Source: Pyrus communis
Taxonomy: Eukaryota; Streptophyta; Magnoliopsida; Rosales; Rosaceae
Direction of reading: 5' to 3'
Length of the DNA stretch: 64,000 bases
NCBI RefSeq assembly: GCF_963583255.1
Contig: NC_084807.1
Coordinates: forward strand, 19,352,072-19,416,071
A program made the translations under genes and the position numbers. Shown in pieces: positions 22,943 through 36,600 of the stretch (the first letter of the stretch is position 1; every line of letters begins with the position of its first letter). The notes under the pieces were generated by a model that ran no database searches, was not told the origin of the DNA, and was given only the letters and a program-made list of their open reading frames with translations.

Positions 22943-24650
22943 TACATACATACATACATAATATATATTTGCAAAATATAACCAAACCAAATCAATCCTG
23001 AGAAAGAAAAAAGAAAAAAAATCAATCGTGAGAACTTTTGTAAAGAGAGTAGTAAGGTTACTACTGGATTGAACACTCATGTTGTTTGTGAGAACTTTTG
23101 AACTCCAAATATCTAATCCACTCATATTCATAACCCTACTCACCTTCACCACTCAACAAACCTCGATGACTTAGAGATAACACGCCTTTGTGTGTCTAAA
23201 ATCATATAGTTGGGGTACAATAAAAACCACTTAAAATAAGCATTTGGCCAGACACAAATTCCCCCCAATCAATTCAGAATTCCCAAGATTACAATTTTAC
23301 AGCCACTTATCGATGATTTGAAGCATCATATCTTGAAGAATTGACAAGCAAATGCGTGTTAGCTACGATTATTTTGAGGGGGGGAAAACGCAGCCAATGA
23401 GACACTTGGTGCATGCTAAATTGCTAATTTCTAATTTTGGCTCATTCTGCGGTTAAAGACAAAAATGACATGAAAAAAAAATCATGACCAATCATGAGTG
23501 CAGGAAATGTGGGTAGTTGCACAGCTTTTTATATTAGCTACAGAATAAAAATATAATCTCATTTTCGTTAGCAAAAATATTACATACCATCATTTGTACT
23601 ATTTTTCTAATAAATAGAGCTGAGATCTAAATGTATTGACGAACTTTATTTTTATTAGAGAAATAGTATAAATAATGGTACAACTGGGTGATAAGTATAG
23701 CTTACTATTTGTAGAATAATGGTACAAGGATTGCGGTTTATGTGTTTGTCACTTTGTTACATTTATCTTTTATTTCTTTTCTATTTGCAGAATAAGATTC
23801 TAGTGTAACAATTTGTAATATAAGGATTTAGCTTAGGAATCAAACAAATACCACTTCAAGCGGTTGACTTTGTTAAGTGTTAATGTCGCATTTATTAATG
23901 TGTAATCGGAATATGAGAAATTGATTGTTGATTAGGTTTTGTTTGATTAGATGTTAAATTGGCTACCGACGGGGTTTAAATCTACCCTGTCATGCAAGAG
24001 CTCAACACATTTCCACCACTGTGGTAAAGGGCACTTGCGTAACAAATTAATTTAATTACTTAATCTTGGTATTGGACTAATTTGATTACTGATTTTTCGG
24101 GTCGAGTGTACTTAGGATGAAGGCTTAATTCAATTACTTGTTTTTACATCTTGGTTGGTGAATGATAGTATGGTAACATTTGCGTTTTGATACATTACTT
24201 GCTACAAAAGCCACATAGCTCAAATAGTTAAGCGTATCATTTATCCATGCATCCAAGGTCATGTATCTCTACTCGACATCGCTTGTATTGAACAAAAAAA
24301 AGGAAATATACACAATTTTGTACAAGAGATACACAATTTTACAACCCAAAAAAATAAAAAAAACAAAAAACAAAAAAAAACAAACCCTAAAACTATTTAA
24401 CCTATTAACATTGATTAATAATTTAATTAAAAACCACACAAAATTGAAGAAGAACAGAAGAAAGATAGAATCATCAATTAATCTATCCACAAAGCACCCA
24501 AATCCCAACTAACAATTATCCAAATTATCAAAACAAATTGGTTTCTCTGTTCAATTATATGCTCTATACTTCTGCATTTCTTCCCTATAACCCCCAATCA
24601 CATATCGACACGTAATGCCCCCCAAACATTTTAAATTTCAGGCCCTCCGA
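21661..24650. other. Intergenic with microsatellites, no gene seen
   Basis: Holds a tandem GATAATTATTGT at 21926-21960, the CA/CATA microsatellite at 22905-22962, and near 23950-24260 sequence with weak tRNA/SINE-like boxes. Positions 24290-24500 are A-rich. No gene is recognisable before the AAA-ATPase stop codon at 24651. Confidence 0.5.
22905..22962. repeat. Compound microsatellite (CA)n(CATA)n
   Basis: About 17 CA units are followed by about six CATA units, then ATATATA. Likely to vary in length between individuals. Confidence 0.95.
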
Positions 24651-26099
24651 TCAACCCTCCCTGTGCGCCGAATCCGCATCGAACGACTGAGAATGAGAGG
24701 GGCTCCTGCTGCTTTTCATCCTCAAGAACCCATACAACTTCCTAATATCCCTAACCGCAGGAACACCGCCTTCCCGGCAAAACGCCCCGCCGGGTTCCCC
24801 CGATTCGGACTTTCTCGACCCGATATCAAACCCAACCCGCCTTCCGAACACTCCCCCGCCCCTCCCATCGCCGTCCGTCTGCAAAGCCGTGATGACCGAC
24901 TTAATCGCCCGACTCGGCGAGTTCCGGTTCGCGATCATCAACTCGCCGATCTCCGCCGGACTCAAACTCGACCCGCTTAGGAAAATCTCCTCCACCTGCG
25001 GGAAGAGCTTGTGCTCCTTCACCCCGAGATAACTCGTCGCCAGATTTTTGAATGCTCCGAAATCGCAGAGTGGAAAGTGGATGTGGACGTCGATCCGACC
25101 CGGTCGAAGAAAGGCCGGGTCAACGTGGTCTTTCGAATTCATCGTGAACACCATGACTCTCTCCTCGGCGCAGCACGAATTCAACAGCCCGTCCATGAAA
25201 TTCGATATACCCGAAAAGCTCAGACCCGCGGGTTTCTCGGCTAAATATCGGTCCAAGTCCTCGATCACAATGACCGATTTTGTTGTCGTCTGCAACAGCA
25301 GAATCTTCAGCTCCGAGTCGTCTTTGACACGCGACAGATCCAGATCGTACACGTCGTACCCGAGAAAATTGGCCATGGCGGCGACGAAGCTCGATTTTCC
25401 GGTGCCCGACGGCCCGTAAAGCAGAAAGCTCCGTTTCCAGACCCGACCCAGTCGGTGATAGTACTGCTTCGCCTTGAGAAACGACTCTAAATCGGATTTG
25501 ACTTTCGATTTAAGGTCGGACTCCATTGATATGGTCTCCAAGGTCGACGGGTGAGTGAAGGGGACTGGCTTCCATGCTCTGTCGGGCGCGTCGACGTTCA
25601 TGTAAAGCTTCAACTCCCGTTTCTTCTGCTCGAGCTCGTCGGCGACGACGTGGATGTGTTGTAAATAGGGCCGCAGAATCCGCCGCTTATCAGCTTTCCG
25701 AACCTTCAACACTAAGTTCCTACTCCCACCGGCGCCGCTGCCTTCTGTTTGCCATATGACCTTGGCGCCGAGGAAATCGTCCTCGATAGTCTGATTGGGG
25801 TCGAGCTGGAGGACAATTTCATTGGGTTTTTTCCCGGTGACGAGGTTGGTGAAGTCTGATTCTTCAATGGAGGTGAGCGAGTTGAGATAGTCGGTGACTC
25901 GTCCGTAGAGCTGATTCTCCTGCATGCTCTCGTTGAATTTGGGGACTTTGAACGATTGGTAGACATGGAAGCAGTCCTCGAACCACCACCACCATTTCTT
26001 CACGATGTAAACAAGCCCAGTTCTGTACAGCGCCACACGGATTGCTACAAACATACAGATTGTTACGATTACAAGAAATATTGGATTGGAAAGAATCAT
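24651..26099 (-). CDS. BCS1-type AAA-ATPase, At2g46620-like, intact
   Basis: Intronless 482-residue protein. I start it at the first real ATG (26097-26099); 14 codons upstream stay open but contain no ATG. Residues 1-25 are a hydrophobic signal-anchor helix (MILSNPIFLVIVTICMFVAI). The AAA-associated N-domain follows to about residue 120. The ATPase core has Walker A GPSGTGKS at about 229-236, Walker B VIVIEDLD at about 276-283, sensor-1 FTMN near 318, and LRPGRID with the arginine-finger region near 332. All catalytic residues are present. Length and architecture match plant BCS1-like ATPases, which hydrolyse ATP to remodel or move proteins; several are ER- or mitochondria-associated and stress-induced. 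The C-terminal 70 residues are Gly/Arg/Ser-rich and probably disordered. GC-rich codon use contrasts with its AT-rich surroundings. Specific substrate is unknown. Confidence 0.93.
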   Translation of the reverse strand: MILSNPIFLVIVTICMFVAIRVALYRTGLVYIVKKWWWWFEDCFHVYQSFKVPKFNESMQENQLYGRVTDYLNSLTSIEESDFTNLVTGKKPNEIVLQLDPNQTIEDDFLGAKVIWQTEGSGAGGSRNLVLKVRKADKRRILRPYLQHIHVVADELEQKKRELKLYMNVDAPDRAWKPVPFTHPSTLETISMESDLKSKVKSDLESFLKAKQYYHRLGRVWKRSFLLYGPSGTGKSSFVAAMANFLGYDVYDLDLSRVKDDSELKILLLQTTTKSVIVIEDLDRYLAEKPAGLSFSGISNFMDGLLNSCCAEERVMVFTMNSKDHVDPAFLRPGRIDVHIHFPLCDFGAFKNLATSYLGVKEHKLFPQVEEIFLSGSSLSPAEIGELMIANRNSPSRAIKSVITALQTDGDGRGGGVFGRRVGFDIGSRKSESGEPGGAFCREGGVPAVRDIRKLYGFLRMKSSRSPSHSQSFDADSAHREG

Positions 26100-26466
26100 A
26101 ATTTGGATTATTGGGAGAAAACCCAATTCAATTTTCCCCAATAAGGTGTGGAATTTGGTGATTAGAGATGGGATTTTTTAGGAGGGCAGGGGATTTTGAT
26201 GGGTCTCTTCCTTCTTTCCGAAAGGGAAATCATGGCGGATCAGGTGGAGAGTTTGCAACTACAGAGAGTTGGGTGTTGGAGAAGAAGAAGATGAGAAAAT
26301 TGAAAAAATTGAGAAATTTATTAAGGGGAAGAGAAATCAGAGGGAAGAGGGTATTGAATTTTGAAGGGGGTTTTTAATTAGGAGACGGCAACTCGATGGG
26401 TCAATGGCGAAGAGTCGAGCAGATTAAGCGAAGTTAAGGGCGAAGCTGTTGTATGTTTGGAATCGA

Positions 26467-26478
26467 GTATTATAAATA
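26467..26478 (-). promoter_or_regulatory. Candidate TATA box of the AAA-ATPase gene
   Basis: Minus-strand TTATTTATAATA lies about 370 bp before the start codon and only 40 bp from the Helitron edge at 26519, so the original promoter between gene and transposon is short. Other AT-rich sites nearby could serve instead. Confidence 0.3.
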
Positions 26479-26518
26479 ATTAAATAAATAAGTACTTTCA
26501 TTAAAATTAATTTATATA

Positions 26519-26832
26519 TCTCTATTAATTAATAAAATACGCATTATCAATCAAAATCATATGAAATTATCATTTTAACTCTGTAATTAAAACAAAACAT
26601 GAATAAGAAATATGAGGCAGAAATGTAATTTCACACAACCAAGTTTTGTTGTTTTTTTTTCAAAGTCTCACCTACATGTAATCCTAACATATCTCTAATT
26701 AATTATAAAAATAAAATAAAAAAAATAAAAAAAACTTCATACCCCCACATTCTCTATCACTATTTTCCTCTCCTATTTCAAAAACAAAAATAAAAAATTT
26801 TCTCACACACTTTGTGTGTGTCCATATGCTAG
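26519..26832 (+). mobile_element. Non-autonomous Helitron, copy 1
   Basis: Begins TCTCTATTAATTAATAAAAT and ends with a hairpin (CACACACTTTGTGTGTG) followed about ten bases later by CTAG and then T, the Helitron 3' signature. There are no inverted repeats and no target duplication, as expected. No Rep/helicase coding. Confidence 0.72.
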
Positions 26833-26836
26833 TATA

Positions 26837-27140
26837 TCTCTACTAATTAATAAAACACTCTTGTCAACCAAAATCCTATAAAAATATCAGTTTCACCCTC
26901 TAATTGAAATAGAACATAAATAAGAAATATGGGGCAGAAATGTAATTTCACACAACCAAATTTTGTTGTTTTTCTTTTCAAAGCCTCACCTACATATAAT
27001 CTTAACATATCTCTAATTAATTAATTAATTAAAAAAAATTTCTACTCCCACATTCTCTATCGCTTTCTTCCTCTCTCCTTTTATTTCAAAAACAAAAATA
27101 AAAAATTTTCTCACACACTTTGTGTGTGTCTATATGCTAG
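26837..27140 (+). mobile_element. Non-autonomous Helitron, copy 2 (tandem)
   Basis: Begins TCTCTACTAATTAATAAAAC four bases after copy 1 and ends TCTATATGCTAG|T after the same CACACA/TGTGTG hairpin. The two copies are about 85-90 percent alike by eye. Head-to-tail pairs are characteristic of rolling-circle transposition. Confidence 0.75.
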
Positions 27141-27148
27141 TATATATA

Positions 27149-28652
27149 TGTTGACCATAGAAATTACAAAGCCTACGTGGCGCGCAGGCCAAGTAACTAA
27201 TAAGCTAACTACGTCCTTCGGTTGAATGAGGGGCGTGCCAACTCGTCGGCCGAGCTCGGCTGAGGAGTAAAATTTGTTGATGTTGCGTTGAGTGCGTTGC
27301 TGACTTCTTCATCTTGCAACTGCGGCCGAGGAAGGAACAAATCTCGGCCTTTGGATTCTCGAGCATGAAGACAAGGCTACTAGTTCTGCGAAGTTCACAA
27401 ATCGTTGGCGCCAGATTCAGTCACGGTGATTATATTCGTGAGAGTATAAGCACGTCGAATCGACACCAGACTGTATGAACACAAGTATTCAAAGGTGATG
27501 TATGTCTTGATGGTGAATGTGGTTCGGCCGTCAAAATGCCGAACTCTGAAACTCACTTGTGAGTATCCAATTATAAAATCACTCGACGTTCAATGCGCCG
27601 AATATCGTAACTCATAACACCTTACTTCGCCGAGAAGGCTTATAAGATGACTTCTGCCAATAAGGATTCGGAAACCCTTCTCGATCGAGACTTGGATAGG
27701 TAACCGATCGGCCTTGACGCAGTGCTGTTTATCCAAACTGAAGGTGCCCCTCGGTCGGCTGATTCTACGGCGACAGTGTTGTTTATTCAAATTGAAGATG
27801 TTCGCCGGTCGCCTTCACAGTGTTGTTTATCCAAACTGAAGATGTGTCGGCGGGAAAAAGAAAATAAAAAATCTCAAGATGTTTGAAAGGTTTTGCGCAG
27901 AGCAATTGTGTGTTGAATTAAAGGTCCTCAAACTGAAGGTGCAGCTCTGTATTTATAATGTGTAAACCCATTGGATGATGTTTTTTTTTTTTCTTCCAAA
28001 ACTCCGTCTCCCGAGTTGTATGCGTAAACGCATCCATGCAATTCCGTAAAGAATTGCAATTTAATCACAATTCTTCTCCGTCTCCCGAGTTGTATGCGTA
28101 AACACATCCATGCAATTCCGTAAAGAATTGCAATTTAATCACAATTCTTCCCTTAACCCATCATCTGGTCGATCATCTCTTCCAACGCATGCATAATATT
28201 TCATGATGAGGCCACGTGCTTGCTTGATAAGATGTATTCTATCTCAAATGGAACTCTAGGTTGATAAAAATGAGCCATGTGGATGCAGCTCTGTAATGTT
28301 ACATGCATGCCGATCTTCATGCAATCTTCATTAATTCAAATAGAAAATCACAAACCACCTCAATTTGATTGTGAATCAATCCAATCATCACGTGTTGCAT
28401 GCTTCTCAAATCAGATATGATTAATTCAATCCCTTATCCAAGCAAAAAGGCATGACTTTGTAGACTTTCACAACTCCCCGCACCATGTTAAACCCATTTA
28501 ATCCATCCCAATCTCCTTAAACCCAAAAGATCTCTCTCAAGATGATTACCATGATTAAAATCAATAATAATATCAAGAAAAATCTGTTTAGTTTTGGAGT
28601 CATCTAATGGTCTTAATGCAATGGGCTGATAGTGTAAAATCGGGTCCAAACA
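27149..28652 (-). repeat. 3' LTR of the 27-37 kb element
   Basis: 1504 bp, TG...CA. The R-U5 part (27149 to about 27945) matches the right LTR at about 91 percent in the part inspected, apart from about 200 extra bases near 27411-27600. TATA box on the minus strand near 27945-27952. The U3 part (about 27960-28652) does not match the right LTR except at its very end, and contains a 74-bp tandem duplication starting at 28004 and 28078. Confidence 0.75.
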
Positions 28653-29395
28653 TTGCCCCCCAATTTCCTTGAGCTTCGGCCTGAAAGCCGAGTGGTTAAG
28701 GAAATTAAGCCTAGGATCAAATAATTGCCGAGAACATTGCAACTGAACACTAGGAAGTTGAGAAACTAGATGCTTAAAAACATCTCATTCTTGTCCTACC
28801 CCAATCGCCATGATGGGACGGCCTACCACAATGGGCGGCCTATCACCTTGGCCAAATCAACTTTAAATTGGAGAATTAGCTATGCATATACAACTCCATG
28901 AATTATCATCGAGAGCGGTTGTCTAGCTCCATGATTGCATGATTGTGTAGAATTGTCCAAAATCTATCACCAAGGCTCATATATGCAATATTTTAACCAA
29001 AGAATCTCGATCAAACTTTCAACCCCTTCCAAATGGCAAATTCAAAGATAAGTTTTCTCCACCGAATGGCATCAACTGTCCACCAAGCTTTTATGGCATT
29101 AACAACTTTGGTTGCAGTTTTTAATCGTTCTGTGACCAGCAAAAAGTCGTTGCATCGTTGGAAAAAATCTCTGTCGGCCATAATCAAATCATGACCAAAT
29201 AGCATCATGGTTCTCTTGGCCTATACGAATACCAAATGAATTCCATCACTAAATCTTTGCATGCAATAGTTCAACAACAAGAGCCTCGGCCGAGTGACAA
29301 TAGCTGGCCTGGCCGAAGGCTTCTCCATCGAAGTCTACTTAGTTGAATAAACTGGTGCATACCCCAATTAATTATAGCTTAGTAGTTATGCCCAT

Positions 29396-32239
29396 TGATA
29401 GGAGCATATTCATGCGACTTAAATGGCTTGTTCTCGTACATTTACGTTATGTTTCTTTAGTTATTTTAGTTATTTATGCTTCTTTTGTGTGTTTTCAGGT
29501 TCTAAGGGCTTAGGGAGCAAGAAAGTGCATTTTGAGGCTATTTGGAGCATTTTTGGGCATGGATTGGATAGCTTATCCATGGAGCCAAAAGGATGGACGA
29601 AATTGAAGGCCATTTATGCAATTTAGGACATACAACAAAGGGCCTAGCCCATTCTCTCTTATTCTCTCCCTTATAGCCATGCAAAGAACCATCCATTCCA
29701 TCAAAAACAACCCTATTTTAAGCCTATTCTAAAACCTTGCCATGCATCACATGCATTCCCCTCATAACCTAGTTGTCATTCCACTTCATCAACACATGCA
29801 TTCCTTTCATAAATCAGCCACATATTCACCCACATGCACTTTAATCATTCAAACATGCACTCCCATTAATTAAACCATTCAAACCAACACAAAAACACCA
29901 ACATTCCCTCTTTGCCGTGCAAACACATGCATTTCCCTTGCCATTTTCAGCCATCACACTTCATCATTACACCACCATTCATTCTTTAATCCATATCCAT
30001 TCATCATCATTCACCCTAACTTCAATTCACATGCAAACAACACCCATTTCTGCACCAAAGAAGTCTATGCCGTGACCTTCCTAGCCATTTCCAGCTTTTC
30101 CCTTTACATTTCACATGCATTCCATACTTCTCCTAGCTGTTTTCCATCATTATTTCAGCCACCATTCACTCTTTAATCCACATGCATTCACACACACTTC
30201 ACACAAACAACATTCACATGCAAACACAAGCTTTAACCAACAAACAAAACAGCCAACACATGCACCAAAACACCCATGCCGTGCACTTCACATTGAAATT
30301 CCAGCATCTTCACATGCAATTCCAGCTTTCACATGTTGTCCTAGCTGTTTTTCCATCATTCCTCCACACAAACACCTTAAACAAACAGCCATATACACCT
30401 CCACTCCTCCTATAAATACCCTTGCATTCCCATTACCTAAAGACATCTCATTTTCATACACAACACACCACAAACACATCCATTCTTCCTTGCCGTGAGC
30501 TCCCATTCCCTTATAATCCAAACACCACTCCTCATCCATTTCCATAATTCCCCAATCCATTCAAAACACCAACAACATCCCTTAGACCTTATGCTACAAC
30601 GAAGAGGAGGAGAAGAGTGTCTAAACGTTCATACAATTCAAGTTTGAGTTGTTGGAATGTTTAGGTGTTTCTTTTCCTCGATTACAATGTTTAATTTCAA
30701 TTCTCTTTGTTTTGTACGTATGAGGAACTAAACCCCCCTTGGTTAGGGGGGGATTCGAAATATATGTTTATGCTTGCATTTTGAATTGATTACATTTGGT
30801 TGGAATTTCATAAGTTGTGAATTCAATTTGTTTAACCGTTTGATTGATAACTTATTTATGTATTTTATTGAGAATGCGCGCTTAATTTTCATGCATGAAT
30901 ATGACGCTAGAATATAAGTGAGTTTCACCTAATCGTTATGAACTTATATTCACAAGTAGTGGAGGTTGCTTATAAACAATCGCGTTAAATGAATTCTTGG
31001 CACTAGTTTCATGCGTATTCCATAGTAACGAAGGCCTCGTCAACACTTATAGTTTTCATAATGCTTAATGATCTTTGATTGTATCTTTATTGTGCTTTTC
31101 ACGTAAAGGACTTTTGGAGAATGTTGTGAATTGCGTTGCGCAAACCCATCCAATTCATTAACTTAAGGAAAACTTGACGGTTAATTTAAGCGGACCTAAT
31201 TGACCCGGGGCGTTGAGTTTCATAATTTATCGAAAGACCAACTGAAAATCGTTTTATTATGCAAGTGTAACATGTATGGAGATGAACCCCTTAGCTATTC
31301 CATCATCCATGAGTTCTTTCTTCTTTTGTTTTTATTTTCATTAATTTCTTTTTAGTTAGAGGAAAGTTTGAAGCCATGGACATATGTTGGTTATGATTTG
31401 ATTTACTCCAGTTATGAATTCATGAACTTTAGATGTGGTTTACTTTTCTGTTTTGATTAAGAACTTGTTATGTATGTGGGTTGAGGGTCGACACTTAATT
31501 TGCATGCCTAAACTTGATGCTAGGATATAAGGGAATTTCACCTAATCGTTATGAACTTATATTCATGAGTAGTAAAAATCGCTAGTCACGATTGTGTTTA
31601 GTAAACCCTAGGCAGGATTATCATGCGTATTCCATAGTTATGAATGCCTAGTCGATGTTTATGATTTCCGTTGAACTTAATGATCTTTGTTGAATGTCTC
31701 TATCATGCGTATTCCATAGTTAGGGACTTTGATTAGGAATAATTTGGTTGTAATGCGTATTCCATTCAATCCAATGAATCTAGGGAAATCTGAAAGTTAA
31801 TTTAAGCGGACCTAATTAACTTGGAGCATTGTCATTCATCGTTTGTTGAAGTCATAACTGGGAATTAAATTATATGCATATGTTCATGTGTGGATAAGGA
31901 ACCCTCTAACTAGCTTTTCCATTCATTCTATTTCCATCGCATTCATATTTACGTTTTGCCTTTAATTACAATTTGTGCATTTTATTCTCGTCAAATCAAA
32001 CCCCCCCTTTACTTTCTTGTTCTTTAATGCTTAGAATCTATTTAGTTAGTGAATTAAAGTTTAGTTTTGCATTCTTTGAGTCTAGTATAGTGTTTTATAT
32101 TGTGTTTTTACGTTTTTGAGTCAAATCCAAGTGATTAACAATCCCTCCTAATCCCCGGTCCAGAACGATCCCTACTTACATCTATACTACAATTTGACAA
32201 AAAGAGGGTTTAATTTGTGTGCGTATAAATCTCGCATCA
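29396..32239 (+). mobile_element. Solo LTR of an Athila-type Ty3/gypsy element, copy A
   Basis: Begins TGATAGGAGCATATTCATGC, ends AATCTCGCATCA, and is flanked by perfect CCCAT duplications (29391-29395, 32240-32244). No interior or second LTR is present, so the element was reduced to one LTR by recombination. TATAAATACC at 30411 marks the U3/R border, after a segment rich in ACATGCATT phrases. About 450 bp near 30840-31300 are repeated near 31470-31930, which explains why this copy is longer than copy B. The Athila assignment rests on LTR size and the CCCCGGTCCAGAACGATCCC-type 3' end, from recall. Confidence 0.88.
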
Positions 32240-33664
32240 CCCATTTATTCACTAATCGAATTATCGAAGCCAGTAAAGCACCTTATTTCATTGGCTTGTG
32301 CAATCGAATGGAATTAGCCTTTTTGCCTCCAACTAGTAGCCAAATATGCCATAACTCAAGTACTTTCGAAGTTGAAGAGCTGTAGACAGAGTCTTTCTTC
32401 ATCATACTTCCATCGAATACACCAGCCGAATATACTAGTCGAAGAGTTGTCATCAATATTTTTTATTTTACCAACTGACAACTCGGCGCTCGACGGTGTA
32501 CTTTTGGTCATGCGCCATGCACTGTCCACCGAATGTACCAAAGCATCCTGCCGAGTAGGCCACCTGTCAAGGAGGAAAAGTGGCCATGGACTTAAGAAAA
32601 TAATTTATGCTATTTCTTGTGGCCGTGCATTAGAGACCATGATCACTGGGCTTGGACTAAATAACACCCCCTTTTTTTCTACCATAAATCTTGATAGAGA
32701 CCTTTTTTTTAAATTTTTTTATTTATTTATTTTTTTTGTACGAGGGCTCAATGCTCATTGCCCCCCCTCTATTTTCTTAAGTATCAGTCGAGAGGCTGAA
32801 TGGTTAAGAAAATAATTTAGCAAATGGAAATAAAAGTGGCCGAACCATAAACAGGAGGAGGCCAACGATGCTTTATTCCAAGTCGAGATCTTTTAATATC
32901 AAAATTCTCAAATTGATTTCGCTCTAGGCCAAATAAAGAATTTTGTCCAAATATTTTTGATTTGGTGAAATATTTTTCATTTTCGGCCGCCGAATGTGTG
33001 GATACCATGTCTCCAATTACCATATCAATTGATGTGGTTTTATGTTCTGAAGTCGTGTATTGGTCTTGTTCGTCATTGGAATACTCCTCTGACAAATCAT
33101 TTTATGAGTTAATTTTTGGCCCAAAAACTTGAACATTTTCTTCTAGGCCTACCACACTTTCAATCTCGATCGAAAAAAATAGGTGGACTAAGTTTTTCTT
33201 CTTGGCCAACTATATTTTCAGTCTTGACTGAAAAAATAGGTGGCCTATGTTCTTCGGCCAAATTAACAATTTTCTTAGGTCGATGTCTAATTATGGTTGG
33301 AGCGGAAAATTGCCCCCGGGTCTTTTCAACCAACCATTCCTCAAATGGAATCGATTTGTAGTCGAAAACATAAGGAAAATATTTTCCATCTAGCCATGCA
33401 TTGAATCGAGCCCTGTCTTCATTTACCCATTGCTCTTGCAGGGTAACAGGAGCTTTTATTCTCAACACGTAAGCGAATGACTTTTGCATCTCTTTATGGC
33501 CACGAAGAACTTTTTCCACTTACAAAGATCTTTTTCGTTCCTCATTGTGTTTTTTCAATTCCTCTAGGAGCTCGTATAATCGGCTACGTGGAACCGGATT
33601 GGAATCTTGATATATCATATGAACTTCGTAGTTTTAGCATTGGGTCCCACTGGACGTGCCAAAA

Positions 33665-36600
33665 TGTTGACCCTAGAAATTACAAAGCCTAAGTGGCACA
33701 CAGGCTGAGTAACTAATAAGCTAACTACGTCATTCGGTTGAATGCTGGACGTGCCAACTCGTCGACCGAGCTCGGCCGAGGAGTAAAATTTGTTGATGTT
33801 GCGTTGAGTACGTTGCTGACTTCTTTATCTTGCAATTGCGGTCGAGGAATGAACAAATCTCGACCTTTGAATTCTCGAGCCTGAAGATAAGGCTGCTAGT
33901 TCTGCGAAGTTCAATATCAAATTCGGCTCTCAGGGTGCCGAATGTAGTAACCTGGTAACACCTCACTTCGCTAAGAAGGCTAATGAGATTACCTCTACCA
34001 ATAAGGATTCGGAAACCCTTCTCGACCGAGACTTGGATAGGTAACCAGTCGGCCTCGACGCAGTGCTGTTTATCCAAACTGAAGATCTTTGCCGGTTGCC
34101 TTCATAGTGCTGTTTATCCAAACTGAAGATCTTTGCCGGTTGCCTTCATAGTGCTGTTTATCCAAACTGAAGATGTGTCAGCGGGAAAAAGAAAATAAAA
34201 AAATCTCAAGATGTTTGAGAGCTTTTGCGCAGAGCAATTGTGTGTTGAATTGAAGGTCCTCAATTGTTGCATAATGTCTTGTATTTATAGTACCGAATCC
34301 TTCTTGAGATCGAGTCAAAATCATATCCGGATTTGGACTTCTTGTTCCGTTCCAACTTTGCTTCAACCAATTCTACCCCCATTAGGACTTTGTACTTACC
34401 CCTTTGTGAGGCTTTATTCATTATTGATCGAGAATCTTAATTGCCTTAGGATTTCTTTGACCCCTTTTGCTTATCCGAACCACTCCTCTGATAGGAGCAT
34501 ATTCATGCGACTTAAATGGCTTGTTCTCGTGCATTTACGTTATGTTTCTTTAGTTATTTTAGTCCTTTATGCTTCTTTTGTGTGTTTTCAGGTTCTAAGG
34601 GCTTAGGGAGCAAGAAAGTGCATTTTGAGGCTATTTGGAGCATTTTTGTGCATGGTTGGATAGCTTAATCATGGAGCAAAGAGGATGGACGAAATTGAAG
34701 CCTTGTATGCTCTTTGGGGACATCAAACAAAGGGCCTAGCCCAAATCAAACAAATCCTTTGAGCCATGGAAAACCTCTAGCCCAATCAAACACATGATGC
34801 CATACAAACCAACCTATTTTAGGCCCATTCTATGTACTTAAAACCCTAGCCCTTTAAACTAGTTCATTTATCACTTATCAAACCATTCACTTATCACTCA
34901 CCACATATCATTCATTTATCACTTAGCATATCATTCATTTATCAATTATCAAACCATTCACTTATCACTTCCATTCACTTATCACTCACCACATATCATT
35001 CATTTATCACTTATCACAACAACAACCTAAAACACATGCACATGCACCACTAATCCCTTCACTTTCATGCCATCATTTCTCACCACCCCCCTTTGCCGTG
35101 CAACACACTTCACTCACATTTCCAGCTTTCCACCTTGCATTTCCACATGCATTCACTTCATCATTACACACCACTCATTCTCTAATTCCACATGCACATT
35201 CAATCATTCACTCAAGCACCCTTGTGCCATGTTTCCCCCTTTGTTCCCACCCATCACATGCATCATCATCAAACAAACACTCAATGCCGTGACCTACAAA
35301 CACATGCATCCTGAAATCCTTTGCCGTGGCCTTCATTCCCATTTCCAACATCTTCACATGCATTTCCAGCTTTCACATGTCTTCACATTCATTTCCAAAC
35401 AACAATCATTTCAAATGCCATGCATTCACATGTATTTTCAGCACCTACACACCTCACACACATGCAATTTCAGCACCAACAAGCATCAATGCCGTGTACC
35501 CCATATGCATTTCCAGCTTTCACATGCTTTCCTAACTAATTTCCATCATTCATTAGCCACTTGCATCTTAAACAAACAGCCCTATGTTCCCTCCACTACT
35601 CCTATAAATACCCTAGCATTCATTCATTCACTCCCCATTCAATTAGCATCTCATTTTCATACACAACACACCACAAACACTTCCATCTTCTCCCTAGCCG
35701 TGAGTCTCTCCATTTTCTGCACCATTCCCTTCCCTTTCTCCTCCATTTCTTCCATTTCCATAATCCCCCAATCCATTCAACACACCAACAACATCCCTTA
35801 GTCCTTGTGCTACAACGAAGACGAAGAGAAGAAGGCCTAAACGTTCATACAATTCACGTTTGAGTTGTTGGAATGTTTACGCGTTTCTTTGATTTCAATG
35901 TTTAAATTCAATTCTCTTTGTTTTGTAATGGAAGAGAAGAGTGCCTAAACATTCATACAATTCAAGTTTGAGTTGTTGGAATGTTTAGGTGTTTCTTTGA
36001 TTTCAAAGTTATGAGGAACTAAACCCTTTTTGGCTAGGGGTGATTTCAATACCATGTTTATTTATGTGATATGAATTGATGAATTCCGGTTATGAACTCT
36101 TGATTCGTGAATGCAATTGGCTTAACTATTTGATGATTAACTTATTTGTGTTTGTTGATTGAGGGTCGACACTTAATTAGCATGCATGAATATGTGGCTA
36201 AAAGTTTAAGAAGGTTTCACATAATCGTTACTAACTTATACTTGAAAGTAGTGAAGGTCGCTTGTCACGATCGCGTTAAGTTTAATTCTTAGCATGAGTA
36301 ACATGATGTCATAGTTACAAATGCTTTGTCAATGCTTATGGTTTTCATTATTCTTAATGATCTTCGATTGTATCTCTATTATGATGACATGTAGGGAACT
36401 TTTGAGAATGTTTTGGGTTGTCGAATGATGCCATCCAATCCAATAATATAAGGAAAATCTAAGGGTTAACTAGTGATGTCACGGTTAATTTGGGGCATTG
36501 TCGTTCATAATTCAATGAAGGAATAACTGGAAATTGATTCATATGCATAAATATCATGTGTAGAGAAAGAACCCTTAGCTAGCTTCCCATCCATTCATTT

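Noticed and set aside
23950..24270. tRNA or SINE
   Set aside because: TAGCTCAAATAGTTAAG recalls an A box, but no acceptable B box follows at the right distance and no A tail or duplication was found.
24615..25966. Plus-strand and alternative-frame ORFs across the AAA-ATPase gene
   Set aside because: Shadows of a GC-rich coding sequence; none shows a protein motif.
30115..30560. His/Thr/Ser-rich frame of 127 residues, and its counterpart at 35067-35801
   Set aside because: Both lie at the same place in the U3 part of the two solo LTRs and reflect ACATGCATT-type repeats, not a protein.
33160..33519. 119-residue minus-strand frame in the 27-37 kb element
   Set aside because: It may be a decayed gag-related piece but lacks an ATG at its start and any clear domain, so it is only mentioned within the element entry.
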